Positions 44,037-56,139 of a DNA stretch of 64,000 bases are shown here, one piece after another; positions within the stretch are counted from its first letter, which is position 1, and every line of letters starts with the position of its first letter. The position numbers and the translations under genes were made by a program. The stretch lies in contig NW_006768766.1 of the NCBI RefSeq assembly GCF_000204055.1, forward strand, positions 1,086,706 through 1,150,705. Reading direction: 5' to 3'. The notes below the pieces were generated by a model. It did not search any database. It saw only the letters and a list, made by a program, of their open reading frames with translations, and had not been told where the DNA came from. This stretch comes from Melampsora larici-populina 98AG31 (Eukaryota; Basidiomycota; Pucciniomycetes; Pucciniales; Melampsoraceae).

Positions 44037-44969
44037 ACTACCTTTGCTAAAAAGGTTGACCGCGTCAACCGCACAAGAGAAGACAAGAGGGGTCAAATTT
44101 CGCCGCAGCCTGCTGCAAAGCCGCTGCGCAGCTCACAGAATCAAATTCGCCTGATCACAAATCTTCATGTGATCGACTTGACCTGCCACTTTCTGGCTTT
44201 GAAATATCTTGCAATTGCTCATAAAGCACAGATATATAGCTCGGTATGTTGAAATCAAGCACACAGTCCGTTTGTGCAACTTCACCCAAGCTGTGAGCGC
44301 TACACTGACTTGTTTGACTCAAAGCAGGATAAGAACATTTGATTGAACGGTATGACAAGGCTGGATTGTGACTACAGAGTGCTTGCCTACATCAGTTCAA
44401 GCCTGGTTGGGTTTCTTTTTTTTGCTTTCATTTTGAAATGAAATCAAGGTTTTGATCTTGGATATGTGTCAGTGCAATCATCTATGACAATGTCATTTGA
44501 GCTCTTGACTGAGCGAGAAAAATGAAATATTTTTTTCAAAAAAAGACTTGGTTTTTTTTTCTGTGATGAGACCAAAATGTAAAAGCACAAAAGTACACAC
44601 GGACTCGAACCCACCATCAATGATTCAATGCACTGAGATATGTGCCGTGTCAAACTACTACACTACGAAAACGATGAGGAACGATGGGAATATGCATTAT
44701 CGATATTGCTGAACAAGAGCTGGGCTTGGCTGTACGGTCAATCTGGTCATACCAAGCTCTACATTTGTTGTCGAGATAGTTTGCATGAGTTTCAAGATAT
44801 AGCAAAGCCAGAAAGCGGCAGGTCCAGTCGATGGTATGAAGATTTGTGATCGGGCGCACTTTGCTCTCTGTGAGCTGCGCAGCGGCTTCGCAGCAGGCTG
44901 CGGCAAAATTTGGCCTCTCTTGTCTTCTCTTGTGCGGTCGACCCGGTCAACCTTTTTAGCAAAGGTAGT
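44037..44969. mobile_element. Foldback element with about 190 bp inverted repeats
   Basis: The left arm starts ACTACCTTTGCTAAAAAGGT at 44037. The right arm is its inverse, ending at 44969. The arms stay alignable for about 190 bp with scattered mismatches and contain GCAGCCTGCTGC and GCTGCGCAGC palindromes. No clear target duplication. The interior (about 44250-44760) has no transposase but contains a tRNA-like sequence. Confidence 0.65.
44594..44674 (-). ncRNA. tRNA-like sequence with A- and B-box motifs (possible SINE head)
   Basis: On the minus strand TAGTGTAGTAGTTTGACACG (44647-44666) resembles the A box of tRNA-Val/Glu genes, and GGGTTCGAGTCC (44601-44612) is an almost perfect B box. 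A 6-bp complementarity ACACGG/CCGTGT spans the rest. No proper acceptor stem or anticodon arm can be drawn, so this is not called a functional tRNA; a tRNA-derived SINE or tRNA relic is more likely. Confidence 0.3.
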
Positions 44970-45682
44970 ATTAAAAACTCTACCGTGCCTTTTCCAAAGC
45001 CCGTTATATTTCAATCATATCTTATTCAAGTTATTCTTGAAACATCTACGCATTCTTCCTGGAGAAGAATTATCTTATCGTACTTATTTCTTTTAAATCC
45101 CAACCCTAATAGCCTAGGGTTAGAAAGCATAACGTGGGTTAGAATTACACCCCGTTACAGTTTGAAGTAGGCGAAGAACGATTATCCGAGCAAGAATCTT
45201 CAAGCGTTCAAATTCATGTGGAGAGCGGCGCATTTCTGACAACGCGGACATGCGGCCAGCAAAGATGCGCGCATGTCATGTGCGCGCGTGCTAACCTCTC
45301 AAAATGGGACCTGTGCGCATGTTTCTAGAACTTTCTATCCTAGCTGTAGAGTGAGAGGTGTGAATAAATTTAGTACCCTTTCTGATTGTCTTGTTTTAGG
45401 AGGGCAGTCCATAGACATCTTCTACTAGTCTTTTATTGGTAGATTATCCCCTTCACACTCTGTATAACCCTTGTTGGGTTATAAGTTCTACAACACCACT
45501 GCCAAGGTCCCAGGGTTTTTTCTTTTCTTACTTGACTGTTTTGTTTCTTCTCAGATTGATACATATCACCACTCAGTATCTGACAGACTGATTGTATGTC
45601 AGGCAATCAAATATGGCTTCAAAATGAAAAAATACTTTAAATACTTGTTTTTTCCTTAACATTCAAGATTTTTTAGAACAAA
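44970..45682. other. No gene recognised
   Basis: Intergenic DNA with a short GC-rich patch at 45230-45300 containing repeated GCGCGC/CATGCGC motifs. No ORF of interest. Confidence 0.4.
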
Positions 45683-45854
45683 TACGGGATACAAAGTAGA
45701 ATCCGGGCACGCGCCTGGCTTTGTGCCCGGAATTATTTTGGCAGTAAATTTTGATTTTCTGGGCAAAAGTCCGGGCCCAGAATTCAATTTTACTGCCAAA
45801 AGAAATCTGGGCACAAAGCCTGGCACATGCCCAGATTCTACTTTGTATCCCGTA
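45683..45854. mobile_element. Foldback MITE, copy 2
   Basis: Same family as 14353-14524. The ends are perfect inverses (TACGGGATACAAAGTAGAAT and its complement) and the inner arms also pair (TTTTGGCAGTAAA/TTTACTGCCAAAA). Confidence 0.7.
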
Positions 45855-45880
45855 AAAGTTCATCACTACCAAGTGGCATA

Positions 45881-46123
45881 TAGTGGGTAGTGTCTAAAAG
45901 TGTGTAATGTTGGGCCAGTTAGTATGGCCAAAAATCTGATTGATCAAAAACTCCATTGGATGAAAAGAATCTTCTCTACTGTAAAAATTGTTAAACACAT
46001 GTTCAATACAATTTTGAATTCCTCTTGATGTGAGGATTCCAAATCTGCCCTTGGCTTCAAAATTGGATCAATTTTGTGGGCTTAATGAACACCTGATTTT
46101 ACATGTTTAGGCACTACCCACCA
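45881..46123. mobile_element. Small TIR MITE with TA target sites
   Basis: The inverted ends T(A/G)GTGGGTAGTG(T/C)CTAAA at 45881 and 46123 are flanked by TA (45879-45880 and 46124-46125), as for mariner-related MITEs. 243 bp, no coding capacity. Confidence 0.5.
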
Positions 46124-46159
46124 TACTCCTTCAAAAGCACATGATCAACAACGTACAGG

Positions 46160-47922
46160 CTTCCTTATGTCCAATCTTTGCGGAGACTCCTCTAGTCACT
46201 GTCACTGCAAAGCAAAGTGCAACCCATGTTCAACAATCTTTGATAATGGGAAACCAGCAGAAGTCTTCAAGAATGTGATCAATCAATGCACAAAGATAAC
46301 CCCCAAGGCCAGGTCCTCTGATATTTGTCAAGTTCCCCAATGGTCAAAAGATAATCCACCCAAACAAATTCAATCTGAATCTCCTACAGCCACTGCTCCT
46401 CCAAAAATTGTCAATATACATAGTTTACAATTGATGCATCATTTCTTGGGCTTTTCTTTGGTGCCATCAACAAAGGCACAACTTAGCGGCAAGTTCCATG
46501 GCAGGGGTGCAGGTTGAAGTGTTATAAGCATATGCCAATACTAATAGCGCAGCCAACATGGAGTGTGGAAAAAAAATTTCCTCTCCATCTTGAGAGGAAA
46601 ACTATACCACACCCTCCCATGTCATAGCATTGACAATCACACTCACACCTGGTGCCACAAAGACACATGGCTCCCTGATGGGGCACATGGCAACAGCCAG
46701 GGCTTAGGCCACCCGTGGCCCTCACCCCAACCCGTTCATGGCCTTCACAGGGCATGAAATTCAGTTGAAGCCCCCCTAAAGATTGTCTTAAGCAGGGAGT
46801 AGCTGCTAAAAATGAGGATCTGAGGTTGTTTAAATGGAAGCCCCACTGGGCCACACCACACCAGGCCATGGCCCCCACACAAAAGGCACCGGGAGTGAGC
46901 GTGAGAACCACCAAACTCAGAGCATCCATTGCAGATTTACATTTTGGTTTTCAACAGTTATCTGTGTTTATCAACAAATACCACCCACCCAGCATAGTCA
47001 ACAGATGGTTTTGGCCTTTGCGTGAACCAGAAGATTTTCTGGTCCATGCAAAGCCAGGCTGGCCTGCAGCCTGCTATCCTGTTCCGCTCTACCAAACATG
47101 TATTGTACATCTTAGGCAGAGACCAGGTGGTATTGTATGTGAGTAATACACATATCCTGAACTAAATGTTCAAGGGCCAGATAAAACTTGCCAACAATAA
47201 TCTTGATCTTCATGTGGCACAACATACTTCCAAGAATGTCCTCCAGTCTACCAGTGGAAGTCTCCATCAACAAGGAGTTGATTGGGCAACTGTATGTGTG
47301 GTGGTCACTGATTCACCTGCAATCATGGTCAAGTTTTGGGTGTGCACCCTCATTATATCTTAGTATCTATTTAGGCCTAACTGACAAGTTTCTACAGTGC
47401 CTTCTTTGTATTTCACATCCACATATTGTTCCTGTAGGATGCTGTCTTCATCTCTTCAATCTTATTGTCAAGGGCATATGTGCATTGCCTCTCATTCTAC
47501 TGATAGTCAAACACAATAAGATCATTGCCAATTTTTTTCATCAAATCACACTACTGGGGGAAATTCTTGATGATTGGCAAGCTGAGGTTGGCATTGGACA
47601 TGCAATTCAAACCTTTTGCCTCACTCGATGGTTTTCAATGGCCAAAGTGTGCTTTTCAGCCCAAGATCCTGAACCTGGCTTTATCAAATGTCTTACCATG
47701 TTAAAAAACCTGTCAATCAACACACCCAAAATCAACAAAGATGTTGAGAACATTGTCAATGACCACAATCACTTTACTGGAAATGAAGTACTTGTCAAAA
47801 TTATATGTCCTATTGCCAATTCACTGGCACAATTAGAGCATGCTGATACAACCTTAGGTGATATATGGAAGGAGCTGGGTATTGTTTACTGTAGCATTCA
47901 AGACAACAAAGTCTATGAATGA
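46160..47922 (+). pseudogene. Relic of a hAT-type transposase
   Basis: Broken frames on the plus strand add up to a hAT-like RNase H-fold protein. A Cys/His-rich N-terminus (46167-46517) and a middle piece (46826-47146) precede V-V-V-T-D-S-P-A-I-M-V-K (about 47285-47335). The longest piece (47188-47922) then has H-P-H-I-V-P-V-G-C-C-L-H-L-F-N-L-I, V-K-H-N-K-I-I-A-N-F-F, and T-R-W-F-S-M-A-K-V-C. The order matches hAT-family transposases of the DUF659 type. Frame changes, internal stops and a missing dimerisation region show it is inactive. I could not define the element ends. Confidence 0.6.
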
Positions 47923-48311
47923 TTCAAGCCGCTCAAATAACATGTTGTCCAAAAGCCTGGTTTGTTAACCAGACATCATCTGTGTAGTTTCAAAGTTGTG
48001 TCTGCAGATGTGGCCTGTGACTTTGAAATCTGATGAATCATGCCACAAATACTACAACACATTTTCCCAAGATTTGACAGGCTGTTGCATGTGAATTGAT
48101 TGATAACCTGCAGCTGTAGTACAGCCCTTTGCAGAATTGATGACATGAAAAAGACTTGAGTTTTCAAGAAAACTATTGAGTTTTTCAAAAACTGAGCAAG
48201 CTCTTTCTTCATGTTTATTCTCTCAAGTTGACCCAGTGGCATTGTCCAGAAATCTAGACCTATTCCCTCCTGGATGCCCCAGACATCCTCTATGTCTTCA
48301 AGACCTCCAAT
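47923..48311. other. No gene recognised
   Basis: Downstream of the hAT relic; possibly part of the same element. The 115-codon antisense ORF here has no recognisable features. Confidence 0.3.
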
Positions 48312-48680
48312 CATGCCGGGCAAATTGAGGTCATGGAGTGAATACAGGTTGCGTGGTCATGTTGAAAACAGAAGAAATTTCTGCACCCTGAGTCATGTCA
48401 TGGCTGCATGACATCTCCTCATGTATTGCACCCCCGCCAGTCATACAAGTGACATGGGTATTTGGCCCACAATAACAGGCCAATACAGACCCCGTGAGGG
48501 ACTTATAGCTATGTGACATGTACATTTCAGTACATACTCAAATACATGTGATTGGTGTGACATATACAGGGTGAGTAAAGGATAACAAGTCCTGCATGCC
48601 TGACAGGTGCCCCAGGTCCTGACATGCATTTGGGACCATGCAACCTGTATGCACTGCATGACCTGAATTTGCCCGGCATG
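48312..48680. mobile_element. TIR MITE with 3-bp target duplication
   Basis: The 369 bp element has ends CATGCCGGGCAAATT and its inverse. Inverted similarity runs about 45 bp (through AGGTCATG and ATACAGGTTGC). AAT duplications lie at 48309-48311 and 48681-48683. The interior is rich in CATG-centred short palindromes. No ORF of note. Confidence 0.7.
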
Positions 48681-48683
48681 AAT

Positions 48684-50295
48684 GGTTCATACCTGACATT
48701 GGTTTCAGAGGGATGTCATCCAGAATATGTTATAAAACATGATCTTGACAAGCTTACTCAAATTTACAATCCAAAGAGAAACAAAGTAAAGTTGACTGCT
48801 CATGAACAGATTGAATAATTAGTTCTCAAGTTTCCCCTTTTCTTTACACTCTTTTTCAAACCACATTCTTTGTTAAATCACACTCTTCATTAAACCACAA
48901 TCTCTATCAAATCACACAGTCATGAAAAAAGGCTTTGCACAATAGACACCCAATTTGATGCTTGTGTTGACTTCTGAGACCCAGCCAACTTTGCTGATAG
49001 TAAGCCAGCCCCATGCTTGTGCATGCCTGGGTCCAGATATGGGCTAATCCAATAGTTGTGATGAAAAAGTTGGCCTCTCATTTTTTGCTTAACAAGAATT
49101 TATAGTCAAATCAGTTGAATTTTGCGAGTACGTGGGCAACCATTGGACCAGGACCCTTCAGGCTGATGAATTGCTACAAGCCTGGGCTGAATGGTGTAAA
49201 TTCTGAGAACCTCTGCAGTATAGCAAGCACTTGAATTATGCAAAACATGATAATTTCTAGATTCACCCTAAGGGTATGACTGGCCTACCATGAGGATCCG
49301 AGAGGGTTCTGAGTGGATATATGTGAGCGTCAGAGGCTTCAGCCAGACCCCGACTTCCGATCCGATCATACTCCTCTCAGGCGACTCATTCATATCCTGC
49401 AAGTCTATAGGAATTCGAAATACCCTTCAGTCAAATAAATTCAAGCGTTTTTCTCATTCAAATAACATATATCGAGAAATTATTAAAGAAGATTTGTAAA
49501 TGGATCTAACAATGAGTCATGGATTTTTTTTGTGGTGATGAGACAATAATGCCAGGTGAGGATACAAATTTACAACAAAAACAAATTCGACTGATAAAAA
49601 TCTATAAACAGCCCAAAAGTGAAGAAATCTGGAAAGCTATCAACAAGAGAATGAATGGAATTCTCGATAACCTAGAATCTTAAATATAATGCATTTTCAA
49701 AAACCAAGAGATCTCAAGCAAAGATTGCAATATATGCAGCTGCATTACCCCCTTCGTCCTATGTAACCAATTCACACAATTTGATCAGAACTTTACTCAG
49801 TCTCGTATAGAGAGCTAGAAGATGAGAACAGAGTGTACTCACAAGAAGTGGTGTCAGCTGATTTGTTCCAAGAGAAAAATCCATGAATGAGTTATTCTCC
49901 ACTTTTAAATGATCAAACCAAAATTGCTTACATGGACTAGAGCTAGATAAAAATTAAATCAATCACAATATCAGTGGTGTCCTTAATCTCTTCAAAAATT
50001 GAGATCTGGCTATCCAGCTTCTTACCTGATTTTGCGGAAGGGCTATCAAATGCAGCTGCCTTATGACCTCTGAAGGGACGGAAATAAGCCAGGTGGCAAT
50101 AGATCGGTGTCAAAACCACCTCCTAGTGAGCAGTTGAGCCGAGACAAATTGTTCACTTACACCGCGTTGATGGGTACCTGGTTGTACGATAAGCTACATG
50201 GAGAAGAAGTTGGGAGACCTCTAAAGTTTGATAATCGGAACCCATCAGAGATAGGTCTGATGAATACGTGGCGGAAGTCATAAGAGGTAGTGAAT
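48684..50295. other. No supported gene
   Basis: Only short ORFs. The right-hand part may hold further 3' exons or the 3' UTR of the RGS-LOV gene, whose C-terminus is not firmly placed. Confidence 0.3.
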
Positions 50296-53200
50296 CTAAC
50301 TCAACTTTTCAACCGCTTGGATTATCCGAGTCCTTATTGTATTCGTATTTTTCGGATTCTTTCCCTTGATCAGATGGAGGAAGCTCGTTCCTAGAATAGA
50401 GGAGTTGTACACTTCCTGCTTTGTTTCGGCTGGCAATCCTGTTTAAGATCAAAGGGACAAGTCAGGGGACTGTAGAGATAAGCATGAGATGGCATGGTTG
50501 ATAATGATGACATACCCAAAAAAGAAAGCGCAGATGGTGTAGCATAGATGATCCCATACTTGGCTATCTTGAAAACCAAGAACTTTGATGATACGCGGGG
50601 GAGGGATATTCAAAAAGAAGTCAAAAAACAATTCCAATATGATCACGACGGACAACTTTCCATCATATGACAGTGAAGATCAAAAATTTCTGGACCCACT
50701 TTAAGATATATCGATGAGAAGTTTTCGGGAATATACTCCATTGATGGGCTTTCGGCGGGAACTGTATCTTCGCTGGTAACGGTAAGCTTGTGACTGGTTC
50801 CGCTACCTTCTTCGCTCCAACCTTCATCTTCTTTTTGTTTTCGACGTCCGATCCCTGTGAGCCAATCTTTCTTCGTTGTAGCATCTCGACCCGAACCGTT
50901 CGTCTTTCTCATAAACCTACTCCGTTTAGAATTTTCACTCGTAAGCTGCTTTTTGGTGTTATCTGACTCCTCCGCTTTTTTTGTCGGACCTGTTGTATTT
51001 GTATCTGGTAGGATAAGTGACGAGAGATTTTCAAATGTATCCAAATTACTCGTCACATTCTTAAGTCGATTATCAGCGTCAAACTCGAGGAGTACTACCC
51101 AAATCTCTGAAAGAAAATAGCTCACCACATGAGAGCACAATAGATCTGTTCAAAGCACTCGCCCAATATGGTTTTGCAGGTCACTTTAGTCAAATCTTCT
51201 TCTGCCCAGAATTCCTCGCGAACTCATCAAACAGACGCGGACTTACATGTCACTTCTCCCTTTGGGTCATACAGTGGTACCACGTCTAACAAAGAATAAA
51301 ATGCTGTCCCATCCTGCCGATAATTGATCATCAACTGGATGCAAGGTTTCTGTTCTCGAATTGCGTTCTCGATATTATTAATGGATGCCTTCAATGTTCC
51401 TGGGCCCTGCCATCGTGATAGACGTAGAAAATTTTAGGAAAAACTACATAAATTGATGAAAAGAAATTAAGAGAAGCTCACTGGAAAATAATGAGAGCTC
51501 CCTCCAAGAATCTCTCTTCTGTCATAACCCTGATAGTCACAAATACACCGCTCATCATTGAGGTGACCACTGGGTGAATCAGGCATTTAATGAATATACT
51601 TACGGTAAGAGTGCTGTGCAAAGCATCAAAATGTGTAATTCAGTCAACACAATGTTTCAAACTCAACATCCTCCTTGATTGTCGAACGTCTTGCAGCGAA
51701 GTCCAAATGAAAATTCACAGAGGAACAAATGCTCACCAAAAACCCGGGGAAACCATCATTGCCGGGCAACCCCTAAAGCAGATGAAATCATCGAGCCATA
51801 ATTCAGTATCAAAGCATGTTGTTACCAAAATGTCTGAAGGTAAAAGCTCAAAGTGAGCGGCGATCTGAAATGATTGAGCTTACGTCAAACGCGGATTGAG
51901 CAAAATAAACTCGGCAACTTGACTATCCTCGTTCGAGCTGAGAGGTGCGGTCAATTGGGCCTTGACTCTCTGAACCAATTTGCTAGCTATGAATCTCTAA
52001 ATTATCAGATGGGTTGAATAAGTTACAAGTTTCCAAAAGGATCAATGCAAAAAACCATTCCGACCTGAAACTCTGATTCGAAAAGAGATTCGACTAGCCA
52101 TTCCTGACTTTTCACGAGATGGGGGCCTTCCAAGCTACTAGACAGCGTCACCAAGTGTTGTACAGTTCCTTCTCTGATTGCGTTAGGAAGCTCGATCACG
52201 TTCGATCCTGATTGATTCTGGTAGTATAAATCTAGGAATTCCGCAATGACAATATATCAATGGACGTGTCAACCATTGAGCGAGATACTGGCCGCCCTCC
52301 TGAGCAAAAGCTCTGAAGTAGAGTGCTATTGGTGAAAACCCGAGGCTCACTGAAAAGACTCGCGCACTGTTTCCGGACAAGCCGAGCGAGCTGAACGGTC
52401 CGCTGTTCGTCCTGCCACCTTTTCGAGTACGCGGCGCGAATGTCAGGTAAGGCTGATGAGATGGCAGCAAGGACATGTCGACTCAATAATCTTACCTATC
52501 CAATTTTAATGTTCCATCCCCACTTGGTTCATTACGCACTAACCAACCTCGCAGTTCTTCACGCGTCGGAGAGTTTTCAAGCAAACGCACAAATACTTCC
52601 TTACTCAGGTATTTCATCACTTCATCCGCTGATTGGGAATGTGGCAAATTGACGACTCTTGGAAGACTCGGAGGTTCGAGTACCTTGTAAGAATTCTCAT
52701 CGTCGGACGAAAGTAAAGACATTCGGCGGCGAGATTTTGAAGATTTCGGTTTTGTGATATTAGGCAAGGCGGTAACACAATCTAAGACCCTATTGATGAA
52801 TGGATCAGAAAAAACAAATGCAGATCAAAGTCAGACGAATAGAATGTGAATGGTTGGATATCTTTTTGGGTTTGGGTGAGTGCCAAGTGAGCATGTAGAA
52901 AAACTATAGGCGTGAGTAGACTAGTGTTACACTCAACTCATTTTGTTCGCCAAGCTTGTGTGGATCCATATCTGATAGAGGAGATGTCATGCCAGTACTG
53001 GGGGAGTTGGGCATAGGGTGCGGTGCGCGGCTTGTATATGATGGCGAATCAAGCCTTCCAAGTTCGCTCATTGATCTCGTGGCCAATGTGTGACTGAATA
53101 CTTCGAGACTTGGATATGTTTGGATCGGAAGCAAATTTTGCTGAAAAGGTCCCTGAGGACCTGATGCTTCGATGCTGCTTAAAGAACCTTCCGGTAACAT

Positions 53201-53332
53201 GGATGAAGGATTTGAGGCTTGAGCTGTCTTACTTCTCCCCTCAGCCGTTTTGGGTCGCCCCTCAGCCGTCCTAGGACGACCATCCGAAGTAGAGTTGGCT
53301 GCCCGTCTGACGAAACTCGGTAATTTGGGCAT
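50296..53332 (-). CDS. RGS-LOV domain protein lacking the LOV cysteine
   Basis: Well-supported exons (minus): 52938-53332, 52496-52789, 52351-52418, 52274-52312, 52065-52231, 51884-51996, 51737-51772, 51604-51613, 51482-51529, 51247-51406. Later exons (about 51130 to 50296) are approximate. After a Ser/Pro-rich N-terminus comes an RGS domain (Y-L-S-K-E-V-F-V-R-L-L through I-E-L-P-N-A-I-R-E-G and L-F-E-S-E-F-Q-R-F-I). A LOV/PAS domain follows: M-M-V-S-P-G-F, L-T-G-Y-D-R-R-E-I-L-G-G, and I-N-Y-R-Q-D-G-T-A-F-Y-S-L-L. RGS-LOV proteins are fungal flavoproteins tied to G-protein and membrane signalling. The motif normally G-R-N-C-R-F-L-Q reads G-G-S-S-H-Y-F-P, so the photoadduct cysteine is absent. 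The C-terminal exons (R-I-I-K-V-L-G-F and G-L-P-A-E-T-K) fit the family's tail. Confidence 0.75.
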
Positions 53333-54818
53333 AAGAAAGATGAATAAGGTTGTTTTCTGAGCGGCAGGGTGAAGATGCGCGATCAATAAGACGTCAAGAC
53401 GGGCGAAAGGAGAAACACTTTGAGCTTCAAAAACTTTTCAAGAGATCGAACTGACAGATTGAGGTAAAGAAGTGGAACGATGTATGGTTGATCAGTTCAA
53501 GATGGTATCTTCGGGCGTTTCAAGAATTCGACTGAGAACGTTGAGGTGTGGCACAGGCTATTTGACAATCCTTTGCGACGTCCTGATCCTTGATATCGAG
53601 GTTGATAGAGAATGAAGGGTACAATCCTCGGTTGAAACTTGAGAGGACAAGTGGTGTAAAAGTGGAAAGAAGGTAAGTAAAATTTTGTTGATCAGAGGGT
53701 CGACTTTATTCGGGTGAACCAATACATGGGGGCTCATGGAGGTATTGCGACTTGAAGAACTCTCCCACATTTACTACATTGGATAATATGAAATGTGCTC
53801 TCTTGTGTTATTATTTGAATTCGTTCTTGGTTCCCAGTCTCTCATCACTCGGATGGATCCTTTGCTTCAACAGCGTTCTCTAGCGCTCTGCAAAGATCGG
53901 GATGACCACCGGGCGCGCGCAGAAAACCTACCCCAAAAAAGCTCACCTCCACCTTTCCTTACCTCTCGCCTACGTATATGACCAGATTGGTTCAAGACAA
54001 CCTTCAGCCGCATCACAACTCTGTTTGATACATAATAAAGCCGCCTATCTTATTCTTGAATCTTGATATCCAACGGCGATCCGGCGGAGATTTTGGGAAA
54101 TTAGACATCGCGTCTTACGCCTATCAATGTATATCTCGTCAAGCAATCGGGACGGTTCTTCTCAATGTCCCATCAATGGCGCAACTTGGCTGAAAGTGAT
54201 TGGGCAGTAGCGTCGAGTGCTCAGAGTTGCTACATATCTGTTTCTATATAAAGGCCGTCAATTTAACTCGTGTGCAATGGTCATAAGATTGCTTAGGCGA
54301 TGAAGCCTCAATGCTTGTGTAGCTTGTAGCTTTATTGCTTTCTGATTCTCAAAATGGTAATTTGAGCACTCCTACGGGACTATCAAGCATCCGGGAAAAA
54401 TTCAGTGCACTGCTGAGAGATGGCAGCCATAATGAAATTCTGAGAGTTCCTACAACATGAGGCTACAAGTATTTGTAGAAAGTTATGCTCAACAACATTG
54501 CCAGCAAGGTAAGTAAAGCGGTGCTTATCAGCGAGGAAAGCATGAAAAAGCAAAAAACATCTTAAGGGGTTGGAGTCTCCGTGCCATAATTCACGCAAGC
54601 CCCTCGGCGGCTCACTACTCGGCGGGGGCGCGGACGCGGCCGCGCGCATAGAGAGCTTTGTTAAGCTAATGAGAGGACTTGCCGAGTAGCTGCCAGAAGG
54701 GCTCCCCATAGTTCTTCGACTGTTCTTGCGTGACTAGAGATTCAACAGGATCCCCGGAGGATTTGTCTTTTCGAATTTTGATTATTTTTGAGAACTGTGG
54801 TCTGAACATATCTCCAAG
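53333..54818. other. Intergenic between divergent genes, with a GC-rich patch
   Basis: No supported gene. At 54621-54648 a 28 bp stretch is almost entirely G/C with many CpG and GCGC steps, standing out from AT-rich surroundings. The 108-codon antisense ORF across it (54383-54709) is not recognised. The interval should contain the promoters of the RGS-LOV gene (leftward) and the amidase (rightward). Confidence 0.4.
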
Positions 54819-56139
54819 ATGACCGCTTCAACTACCATTGGCCTACTTCAACTTTCACCAGTTTTCAAAAACCCAACCGCTACAATCGATCTAGCAGAAA
54901 AGTTGATAACCGAGTGAGGAGATATTTTTATCTAGTAAGATTCTTGAATCAGTAACCATTCGATCGATCATAAAGAGTCTAAATATCGTCGAATCAAAAT
55001 AACAGCTTACGTCCTGGTCAAATCGATCTTCTCATTCTCCCTGAACTAGCTTTGGCAGGTATGTATCAATCCTGCCCATGCTTTGAGTTTCATGGGCGCA
55101 CGCAACGTAGTACTCATCTATCGGTTCTCTACATTTCAGGCTATAATTTTCAGTCGTATGAAGAGATCGAACCATTTGTGGAATCCGAAATCGATGGAAT
55201 CTCAGTCACCTGGGCGAAAAAAACAGGTAAAGTCCATACCAAACGACTCTGAATGTGATACCTGCTGAAGTGGTGATTTATGCGTTCATCATCTTAGCTA
55301 CCCGCTTAAACTGTCATGTCATCATCGGTTTTGCTCAACGAATTCCTTCAAATCCCAACTCATCAGACCAATCCGATCAAAAATGTTATAATTCATTAGC
55401 TATCATTTCAAATGAATCTAAACTTTTGAAAACTTATCATAAAACTCAACTTTATCCAGCTGTTGATCCACTTTGGGCTAAAGCAGGCGAAGGATTTTTA
55501 AGGATGGATCTAAAGATTGGAAAATCATCAAATGGTGATCTCAGAGATGTAAAATGTTGTATAGGAATTTGTATGGATGTCAGTATCCTTTTTTCTTAAT
55601 CCTAAATACGGATTAACAATCAATCATTAGATGACTGACTTAAAGTGACTTGTTCAGTTAAGTCCAGATAAATTTGAAGCTCCATTCGATGCATATGAAT
55701 TAAGTTCATTCTCAGTTCAGAATGGTGCTGAATTACTATTATGTCCAATGGCTTGGTTATCTTCTACTTCAAATCCAGATCCAAATCAAACTCTTTCAGG
55801 GAAGAGTTGGTCAGAAGTTGGAAGTACTTTGAATTATTGGGCAGCAAGATGTAAACCGCTGTGGGAAAAAGCCGGTCAAACTTTTGTGGCTTGTAATCGT
55901 GTTGGATGTGAGAAAGGTTAGCTCATATTGACCGCTCTTTTCCTTAATATTGCACAGCGGCTCACTGACACTTTCGACTATCATCAGATACGGTCTATAC
56001 TGGTACTTCTTGCGTGATCTCCAATGTACCAGAAGAGGGAGAAAGCTTATCTGAAATCCCAGAGCGCCCAACAGTATTAGTACACGCAAGTAAACACCTT
56101 CCAGAACTCCTGATCACGAAAGTTCCTCTCCTTTCATGA
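54819..56139 (+). CDS. NTA1: Protein N-terminal amidase (Nta1-like, nitrilase superfamily)
   Basis: Exons 54819-54913, 55006-55058, 55140-55226, 55298-55578, 55658-55916, 55988-56139; 308 aa, phases consistent. The nitrilase catalytic triad is visible: Glu in L-P-E-L-A-L-A-G-Y-N-F, Lys in Y-H-K-T-Q-L-Y, Cys in C-C-I-G-I-C-M-D. G-I-C-M-D-L-S-P-D-K-F-E-A-P-F is the signature of Nta1, which deamidates N-terminal Asn and Gln to Asp and Glu as the first step of the Arg/N-degron pathway. Yeast Nta1 is longer (457 aa) at its C-terminus. The final residues here could change if the GTAAAC at 56088 is used as a donor. Confidence 0.9.

Noticed and set aside
44594..44674. Functional tRNA gene
   Set aside because: A and B boxes are present but the acceptor stem and anticodon arm do not pair; kept only as tRNA-like.
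52232..52486. Open frame containing H-V-L-A-A-I-S-S-A-L-P between RGS exons; at first looked like an exon with a 14-nt intron
   Set aside because: A 14-nt intron is not spliceable. Using the AG at 52419-52420 gives a 77-nt intron, the right phase and a continuous RGS domain (L-D-R-W-Q-D-E-Q), so the frame up to 52419 is intronic.
54383..54709. 108-codon antisense ORF over the GC-rich block
   Set aside because: No recognisable domain and no splice context; composition follows the GC patch.
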